Positions 58,001-64,000 of a DNA stretch of 64,000 bases are shown here, piece after piece. Under the pieces are notes generated by a model, which was not told where the DNA came from, did no database searches, and saw only the letters and a program-made list of their open reading frames with translations. Source of the stretch: Sphaerolaimus hirsutus (Eukaryota > Nematoda > Chromadorea > Monhysterida > Sphaerolaimidae); the NCBI GenBank assembly GCA_964036195.1, contig OZ038453.1, positions 5,223,469-5,287,468 on the forward strand, given 5' to 3'. A program made the position numbers and the translations under genes. The stretch's first letter is position 1. Each line of letters opens with the position of its first letter.

Positions 58001-58617
58001 ACAGATATCGGCAAATGACAGTAACTTACTTTAACTATGCTAGATCACTAGACGGTACACGGCTACTTAAGCATGCTTTGGAAGTTGATGCCAACTTACA
58101 TAATCGGAGTAGGCTGGGTAAAATGTTAAGAATTGAGGACAGATGCAAGACCATTGCAACCACTATTGGAATTCCGTGGATAAACTTGTCGATATTAGTA
58201 AAGGGTAACGTTAAAAAAGTAGTTACAAATGCACGTTATACAGCGTGTGTAAAAGAGGTGAAAATGCAAAATATTAGTAAGCTTCGAAATGACATTGGTG
58301 AACAATTCCATCCCTCAAAACTTCCATACAATATTTTGTGTTGGTTTGCTGCACGCCACAATGCCGTGCGGCAACATGGTATAAATGGTCGAAAAATTTG
58401 TAATAAGTGTAGTAAGTCCCCAATTAAAGTGATAGGTGGTGTATATCATACACTGTATGTTTGTCCATACTTAGATAGAGAGAGAGAAAATATAATGCTG
58501 ACAAAATGCGTTTCTAACTGCACAGATAAATGTGCGTGGCTCTCTGTTCACAATTGTCAAAAACATCTAAAGTTGCTAAATGATATGTTGCACAAGGGTC
58601 TCACCTGGATGGTCTAA
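55081..58617 (+). CDS. LINE ORF2: APE endonuclease and reverse transcriptase
   Basis: ATG at 55081 lies in the long frame (MNTLGW); the product would be 1,178 residues. The first 100 codons are hydrophobic and may contain a further intron (one 3n option is 55169-55393). The endonuclease starts near 55400 with ILCFVETHF, continues with ILIVGDFNGHIG near 55830 and ends with LVSDHHAIILNL near 56090, the expected E, D/N and D-H catalytic blocks. A basic linker follows. The reverse transcriptase has ELQGGFRPNRRTCDNVQ, CFVDAVKAFDRVD, GVAQGCALSPTLYALYM and catalytic LFFADDIVLM (FADD) near 57465. The C-terminus has a zinc-finger-like ICNKCSKSP ... HTLYVC near 58400. It nicks target DNA and primes cDNA synthesis from the nick. 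No stops or frameshifts are seen. Confidence 0.92.
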   Translation: MNTLGWKIKFFGCLAETFVHVFTFFEMHVGNLMVMFNTVNLMVNLYAMICPNGQLNRNTNMHRYAKRYECFTVWIRLWVLFCVFDLVVGINNGGECDDNLTCDTGWILPPLYQNARYLKWKCDEVLTAVQKTGSAILCFVETHFRCPTEAILVPGYKSIHRYKDGTIAGGLSIYVRDDIAFKSVQCSCENNLLGIRLTIDGKKHTIFCCYLENNSKVKKSGFIRNKNIEIMEELGKHYLRCVDNSEEILIVGDFNGHIGNDKLGIEGNNPDINENGKIIRDWCANYNPVLLNKSFKKKWTYERVNSSTIIDFCFTSIQLGKINGDIDDIGEFCPLVSDHHAIILNLTGVCQEITKKDVLVKPRGDEWTIYKECIPFLQMDTYQNIVQSIHSAATTATDARVSKDNKAHVVPHHIKKLQRQIGKLRKKQKKGDNDDLRRSLSHLKWLLNRAKREINKKRKDNTIGRYLENNFGEINAVYKHINKNWAEKLPTAQILDDLNKPVDTSDKMKVEMSKLWNHIMDSNPGSATCPQIASKIDQPDTAEMLTPFSLDELANGMKCLKNNKSPGTSNIHHEMLKNLPIEGKMGLLDMYNSWLDGDQIPDEAKLCKLVLLHKKGPKSNMKNYRTLGIGCNVKKLYMILLNYRLMTLCEEFNIFTELQGGFRPNRRTCDNVQIIRACHNYALCNGNAFFTCFVDAVKAFDRVDRNKLWEKLKCLGIPENFVSAISNAYRNIKVKMTYDEFICDAMEYPIGVAQGCALSPTLYALYMHDLADKLLSTGRGAKLGWNKPKLPGLFFADDIVLMANTAPELQSLMDTFTEWAWGWNISLNKDKSNILCWGVQSTDRKWGLGFDAHKNLQQISEIDTIKYLGVTITSETDPFEKHAKNAVLKMRKFSSLAILSSSNTTKPGLYSKMAFKSYIEPASMYGLEITGISKACLQEMDRIYMQTMKRCLFLPQNTSSSSLQIDLGGYLPSDRYRQMTVTYFNYARSLDGTRLLKHALEVDANLHNRSRLGKMLRIEDRCKTIATTIGIPWINLSILVKGNVKKVVTNARYTACVKEVKMQNISKLRNDIGEQFHPSKLPYNILCWFAARHNAVRQHGINGRKICNKCSKSPIKVIGGVYHTLYVCPYLDRERENIMLTKCVSNCTDKCAWLSVHNCQKHLKLLNDMLHKGLTWMV

Positions 58618-59003
58618 ACTTAATGGACGACTGCCAAATCAATTCCCGGCTGATAACTGCAACAGCCGCTGTCGAGATGCCCCAATGAAGGTGAAATATA
58701 CGCATGTGAGTGGTATTTTTCTCGACTAAATCTGGATAATTTTCCCAGATACGTTGAGTTTTTTATCTTAGCTCATAGCGTGAAGTCCCATCGACGGGGT
58801 ATTTAACGTACAGTGGATGCGTGTGTGTATTTTCAGCCAGGATAATTTTCATTTGGTATCTGTCTATTTATGACCAATCTAATCGTACCCTTCTATGTGT
58901 CGCAATTTAAATGCCTCTTGGATGGTTGCTAAATTCATACATGTAATATTGTAACATACAGGAATAAGATATTAAGTTATTCATAGATCATGAAGACGTG
59001 TTT

Positions 59004-59038
59004 AATAAAAATAAAAAATAAAAATAATAATAATAATA
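59004..59038 (+). terminator. LINE 3' end: AATAAA and A/T-rich tail
   Basis: AATAAAAATAAAAAATAAAA followed by repeated AAT marks the 3' terminus. It combines a polyadenylation signal with the simple-repeat tail left by target-primed reverse transcription. Confidence 0.7.
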
Positions 59039-60426
59039 CGTATCGAAAAAATTCTTCTTTAAGAATTTAACAAATTCTTATGTCCAAAAATAAAGGCTAA
59101 TTAGAAAAAAGGTGCAAAAACAGAATGAAAATACACTTTTGTCACATTTGGATAGTTACTTCAACATTTGATCCGCCAGGTATAAACATGGTAGACGGCG
59201 CCTCCAGGACTTGGACGGTCGCGCAGCAAACTTTGGTGAAACAGCGCGGCCTGACAGCAAAAGGATCGAACAGGATCCTGGCGCCCTACATTGGTACGAA
59301 TTTTGGAAATTGGCGTGTTTATTATTTAGGGGGGAAAAAAATTTTTATTGGGAATTATGCCAACTATCGGCTGGGTGTGTAGCCTGGTAGAGTCGTCGAT
59401 CTGCAGCCTGGCTATCTATACGGTATAAAGGGAAAGATTTATTAGAAGTTGCTAAAATATACGTTAACCAGATAGCGAACATACATCGGGGGTTGATTCA
59501 GGGGGGTTGCGTTGACCGATATCGACAGCAAACCCTAGCCGAAAACCTTTTGTAGTCCAGAGAACGCACTGAGCACTGTGAGATGTGGACGTAATTTATT
59601 ACAATAAAATTCATATTTGAGGGGGATTATAAACTTCGAAATTATCAAAAATGAAAATATATAAATAAGGGGCGGTACATACAAGCCATGCTGCATGGTA
59701 ATTTCCGTCCTTGGTGTAAATTGAATATTCATAGGACATTCGTCCAAGAAAAGTTTAATCGACACACTATTTCTGATCCAGTTAAAGTCAATATTCAAGT
59801 AGGTAGGTGTGCAACCGCTAAAAATAGGTGAAACGATAACATCACAAGGTGTCATGACGGATAGATGGGGATAGATAGTGTGGAAGTGATATGGTGAAAA
59901 ATAGAGGGAAATATATGAGGTAAAATACACAATGCTTTGGAGCAAAAATATAAGATGGTCATGAAAATTAATGAGGCGTTATTTCGTGGGAACATGCTAC
60001 GCAAAAATATGTAGTATTTTGTATCCTGTATTTCTAGGTAATAATATCTTACACATTTTTGTTCCTTTTACAGGTGCTAAATCTGGAGCGGCGAGCAACA
60101 AACTGTGTGGCCGCGGGAATTCGCTGTGCATGTGATATACATTGTGATATGCGTGTATTGCGTGTACGCGTGTACCCAATCCGAAATTTTCGCTTTGATT
60201 GATTGATTGAAAAGGAACATTTTAACATTGGGATTGAAATTCGTGTTTGCCATTTTAGTTTTTGAAATCAGGTTTTGAACTCTTAGGTCATGGGGTTTGG
60301 ATCACAAATCTGAAACATGCTCTAGATTTGTGAATGCATCAATTTTGTACACTACTGATGGGGGCTGGTGCAGAATCTGATCAGCATCCAATCCAAGCCC
60401 ATTGCATTGCGGTAAGGTCCAACCCA
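59039..60426. other. Unassigned DNA with exon-like pieces
   Basis: A GC-richer segment at about 59165-59293 reads MVDGASRTWTVAQQTLVKQR and is followed by GGTACGAATTTT, a possible donor. At 60073 a strong acceptor (TTGTTCCTTTTACAG) precedes another GC-rich segment. These could be exons of a host gene or of another LINE copy. No family is recognised and no reading frame joins them convincingly. Confidence 0.25.
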
Positions 60427-60779
60427 CACAGGGAAAAGTGATTTTCTGACAGTTAGCTGACAGTTTGCTGACATACATATGTTTACGGTTGTCAGCAAAC
60501 TGTCAGCGTATGGCAGCCTACTGTCAGCATACTGTCAGCGTATGGCAGCGAGCTGCAGGCACATTAAAAAGCAGCAGTGTTGCTGTCAGCGAGCTGTCAA
60601 CATACTGACTGAGAATACCTTGCATAAAATATATGACTGTCAGCGAGCTGCAGCATGCAGCAATTCAGTTGTCAGCGAGCTGTCAGTAAGTTCCAAATTT
60701 TTGTCAGCGAGCTGCCACATTTTTTGATGTATGTCAAGCAAACTGTCAGCAAGCTGTCAGAAAATCACTTTTCCCTGTG
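60427..60779. mobile_element. Foldback DNA element with GACAGC-type arrays, TSD CCAACCCA
   Basis: The ends CACAGGGAAAAGTGATTTTC and GAAAATCACTTTTCCCTGTG are perfect inverted repeats of at least 26 bp. Perfect 8-bp direct repeats CCAACCCA flank them (60419-60426 and 60780-60787). The interior is an array of CTGTCAGC, GAGCTG and CATACTGTCAG words in both orientations. There is no coding capacity. The 8-bp duplication fits hAT or P superfamilies; the termini do not decide. Confidence 0.85.
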
Positions 60780-60812
60780 CCAACCCAATAATCTTGGGTA
60801 AGCAGTCAGAAG

Positions 60813-62545
60813 TAGTGTTCAAATGGGATCCCTATCCCAGCCCCGAAACTTTCAAGGATTCAGCATACCCAATCCCGAAACTCCAATCCTGATCATGATC
60901 CTGCAACTAAAAAAAACGAATCCCATCCCAATCCCAAAACTTTCCAAGATTCAGCAGCCCTGATCTTAATCCCGAAACTCCAATCCTGATCCCGATCCCA
61001 AAATCTGAAAAAAACGAATCGCGATCCCGATCCCAGTCCCAAAAAATTTCAAATCCCAATCCTGATCCCGAAAAATTATACAATCCTGATTAGTGATGTG
61101 AACAGCGCCAGAGTTTTGGCGCCAAGCGCCAAAAGCGCCATGGCGCTTTTAACATTGTGGCGCCAAGCGCCAATGGCGCCAAACGATTTTAGCGCCAAAC
61201 GCCAAAAGCGCCATGGCGCTTTTCCATACCGTAGCGCCAAGCGCCAATGGCGCCAAACGATTTTAGCGCCAAACGCCAAAAGCGCCATGGCGCTTTTCCA
61301 GACCGTAGCGCCAAGCGCCAATGGCGCCAAACGATTTTAGCGCCAAACGCCAAAAGCGCCATGGCGCTTTTCCAGACCGTAGCGCCAAGCGCCAATGGCG
61401 CCAGAGGACAACGGCGCCAAGCGCCAATAGCGCCAGCGCCAAAAATTTCTCGTCCGATTTACAATTAGCCATGTACATCAATGTTGAAAGTTACATGCTG
61501 CGTTGTGTATGGATCGAACTGGATGCTCAATACACAAAGCTGTTTCTCTACTTGATGAATGAAACTGCGTGAAAATTAGTGCAAAAAATTACTCGCAGTG
61601 AATGCAAGTGCCATATATCCTGAAATTGGGACAAATTACCTCAAAAATCGCTTCGAGTTATATAGCTGCCGATTTGGGAGGGATAGATAGAAAGCTGAGC
61701 GGCCCCGGGGATACATTTACATAGATAGCTGGAGCGTTTTGGGCGGGTGTCACCCTGGGAAAAAATAGTTGTGATATGATAGATACCTAGATTGTTTTAA
61801 CGTGTACATTCAGTATGCTATATAGGTAGTTTTATTCCGGATGCAAAAAGTTTCAGTAGGTTACTCTTTTAAAGCAAGTGAAGTTGTGATATTTATATAA
61901 AAATTTTCAAATTTGGATGTGTGAACCATAATTGTTAGGTGATGGAAAAATTGGATGGAACAAAAAAAACCAATCATCTCATATTTTGATGGCATATTTG
62001 ATGCCAGCTATCGAAATCGTACACAGATGGTATGGCGCTTTTTTGGCGCTTTTTAAAGTGTGAGCGCCAAGCGCCAATGGCGCCACGGCATTATAGCGCC
62101 AAGCGCCAAAAGCGCCATGGCGCTTTTGGAAGTCTCGGCGCCAAGCGCCAATGGCGCCACTGTAAAAAGGCACCAAGCGCCAAAAGCGCCATGGCGCTTT
62201 TTGGTTTGGCGCTAGCGCCAGGCGCCAGCGCCATGGCGCTTTTACATCACTAATCCTGATCCTGATCCTGGAAAAAAATGGCCAACTAAATAACATGCCA
62301 TTTTTGCACTAATAAATGTGAATGGAAACCTCCAGTGTCCACTTTATGCCACTTTTCTGGCATCCAGATGTGTTTTCAGGTCTGTTTTCTGTTTTGTCCA
62401 AAAAAGCAGTGAAAAAGCATGTAGGTATATTTCAACTTTTTCAAAATACCAATCCCAATCCCGAAAAAATGTCGATCCCAGTGCCAATCCTGATCCCGAT
62501 CCCAAAACCCCAACCCTGAAAAATCTGAAATCCATTTGAACTCTA
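60813..62545. mobile_element. hAT-like element built of GATCCC/AATCCC words, host to a nested element
   Basis: The left end TAGTGTTCAAATGGGAT pairs with the right end ATCCATTTGAACTCTA. Flanks GTCAGAAG (60805-60812) and GTCAGAAA (62546-62553) form an 8-bp duplication with one mismatch. The body is a degenerate array of ATCCCGATCCC, AATCCTGATCC and CCGAAACT words. Without the nested insertion it is about 563 bp. It is non-coding. Confidence 0.72.
61091..62252. mobile_element. hAT-like element with GCGCCAAAAGCGCC arrays, TSD ATCCTGAT, nested
   Basis: The left end TAGTGATGTGAACAGCGCC and right end GGCGCTTTTACATCACTA are inverted, flanked by perfect 8-bp repeats ATCCTGAT (61083-61090 and 62253-62260). 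Subterminal arrays of CAAGCGCCAATGGCGCC and AAAAGCGCCATGGCGCTTTT occupy both ends (61100-61445 and 62033-62240), and unique DNA of about 590 bp lies between. It shares its outer box with 40783-41689 but has its own array unit. No transposase. Frames through the arrays are artefacts. Confidence 0.85.
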
Positions 62546-62553
62546 GTCAGAAA

Positions 62554-63843
62554 TGCATGCATATTGATAAGACCACAGTATAGTGTGGTTGGCCGTAAGA
62601 CAGCATGAGTGCAGACAAAAACAACTTTTGTGCAAGGAGATTGTAAATTTCAGAATATCAAGCAAACATAATGTAAACGCAACAACCAGGTGCCAACTAT
62701 CAAATTTACAAAATGTAGAGAAGTTACAAAAATTTCACTCATCAGGTGACTTTTTCAAAAAAAATTTGACAACTAAACAACAACAAAAAACAAAATATAG
62801 AAACATTTATACAATTTTTATTTTTAAATTTTCCATTTTCCCATTTTTATTAAATTTTATTCATGATGGTGTAATTTTTTATCCATTTGTAAAAGATTTA
62901 CAATATGTAACTCTGATAAAAAGGAAATGTTGAACAAACTATTTAACAAAATCAAACATTACTCACAGGAAAACAAATGGGGTGCATATTTGAGGTATCA
63001 TCATTATTATGATCCTACTGGAAAAGTCTGATTCTATGCAAAAACTACAACCTTAGAGTTAAAAGCCACTTATCTGCTCTATGTAAACTATGCATGAAAT
63101 GTATAATGCAAATTCAGATGATTCAGAAAATGAGACAAATCTTTGCAGACTTTGCCATCATTAGTGATGTAAAAAGCAGTGCTGCAAAAACGTATTTACG
63201 TTTACCCAAAATACCCGGGTATTTTGGTATTTATCTTTATGTTTATGTTTACATATTCGGAAAATACCATTACATATTGTTACATATTCCTGACTTAAAT
63301 ACCTGGGTACTAGGAAAAACATTTAAAAAAATTCTGATCTATCACACATTCATACGTTCAAAATAGCTGCACCACCTGCAGCAAACAAAATTTGATGGTG
63401 TACTATTACGTACAAATACCCCTTCCGCACATTTGCTGGTTATGCACAAAATCGAACCCATCACAGTCATTTCTCAGCCGATTTTCATCAATGAACACTT
63501 AAAATGATCAGAATCACATGGAGATTGCATTTTTATGTTCAGATTAAATCTTTTTACTTTAAGTCTTCAAGAGTGAAAATAGTAAAAACTATGCAAATCA
63601 GAAACGTGAACCACACTACAGTTTTAGGCATTCTATTGTGAAAACTGGCATAGTTAGATTGATGTAATGTAACATGAATAAATATATATATATATTTACC
63701 TGTTTGGTTTTATATTGATATTCAGAAATTGAATATTGAACCAAAAATCATTCAGTTTTTCTTCATGATATTTTGTTTTTCTACGGAACAATTAATTATG
63801 GAATTTATCACAAGATATTAAATTGTAAATTTTAATCATGACA
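62554..63843. other. AT-rich non-coding DNA
   Basis: TAGTGATGTAAAAAGCAG at about 63163 resembles a lone hAT-like left terminus, followed by degenerate TTTACxxxATA words and CCAAAATACCCGGGTATTTTGG. No right end was found. A (TA)n run lies at about 63683-63697. No gene recognised. Confidence 0.4.
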
Positions 63844-64000
63844 GACAAAATGCCAGTGCAACACAGACAAAACGCCAATGGATCAAAGACAAAACGTCAA
63901 TGCAACACATACAAAACCCCAATGCATCACAGACAAAACACCACTGCAACACAGACAAAACCCCAATGGATCACAGACAAAACCCCAATGCAACACAGAC
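63844..64000 (+). repeat. 22-bp minisatellite running off the window
   Basis: At least seven units follow the pattern GACAAAACCCCAATGCAACACA. Alternate units end GCAACACA or GGATCACA/GCATCACA, so the recent unit is probably a 44-bp dimer. The array continues beyond 64000. Confidence 0.88.

Larger units (their letters stand above)
48652..59038 (+). mobile_element. LINE retrotransposon with intron-like, stop-free insertions in its ORF1 region
   Basis: One frame is open from 48652 to 58617. Its last third is a standard APE endonuclease plus reverse transcriptase with a C-terminal zinc finger. A 3' UTR of about 380 bp follows, and the element ends in an A-rich AATAAA/TAA tail at 59004-59038, as LINEs do. 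The upstream region carries a coiled coil, an RGG segment and an SGNH-hydrolase-like domain; an ORF1 esterase is established for CR1/L2-type LINEs. The exact clade is not assigned. The 5' boundary is unknown. No inactivating change is visible in the long frame, so this copy may be young. Confidence 0.85.

Noticed and set aside
48652-58617. A giant host transmembrane protein
   Set aside because: The C-terminal third is clearly LINE endonuclease-RT, followed by a LINE tail. The hydrophobic parts fall between GT and AG boundaries and look intronic.
61076-62296. Open frames through GCGCCAAAAGCGCC arrays
   Set aside because: They have the same cause as the GGCGCC arrays: the frames follow the tandem unit and stop at element edges.

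Overview
The window comes from a metazoan, probably invertebrate, nuclear genome. It holds a BEL/Pao retroelement with an env-like region, a LINE with an APE-type endonuclease, a nucleosome-length satellite, many non-autonomous DNA transposons, GT-AG splice-like junctions and a 200-base assembly gap. It has no bacterial operons and no CRISPR, and I recognised no tRNA or rRNA gene. The phylum cannot be fixed from the sequence. Almost everything identifiable is mobile or repetitive; convincing host genes are absent, with only two weak exon candidates. LAYOUT. 1-5465: AT-rich non-coding DNA with nested palindromic elements. 5466-23227: about 100 head-to-tail monomers of a 167-bp satellite with local 5-mer and 6-mer duplications, broken at 16525-17262 by a truncated LTR. 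23228-34878: a BEL/Pao element (LTR, primer-binding site, gag-protease-RT-RNase H-integrase, env-like region, start of the 3' LTR) that runs into the gap at 34879-35078. Its long frame has one in-frame stop and its env region one frameshift. 35079-48390: a mosaic of small DNA elements. Several share TACCGTATT termini; one hAT-like element carries a decayed BEL pol fragment between perfect 8-bp target duplications. 48652-59038: the LINE. 59039-64000: non-coding DNA with three further 8-bp-duplication elements, two of them nested, and a 22-bp minisatellite at the window edge. MOST STRIKING. The LINE has one open frame of 9,966 nt. Its upstream two thirds alternate protein-like segments (coiled coil, RGG region, SGNH-hydrolase-like domain) with segments that look like GT-AG introns. 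I could delimit thirteen; every one is a multiple of three long and has no stop in the coding frame, although other frames there contain stops. This suggests an element selected to be translatable both spliced and unspliced. A fourteenth, 61-nt candidate intron breaks the pattern: removing it would end ORF1 at a TGA that overlaps the ATG of the endonuclease-RT frame. HOW THE PARTS FIT. The retroelements supply the only real coding capacity. The DNA elements have no transposase and must rely on enzymes encoded elsewhere. Satellite, LTR and insertion junctions record recent unequal exchange inside the array.
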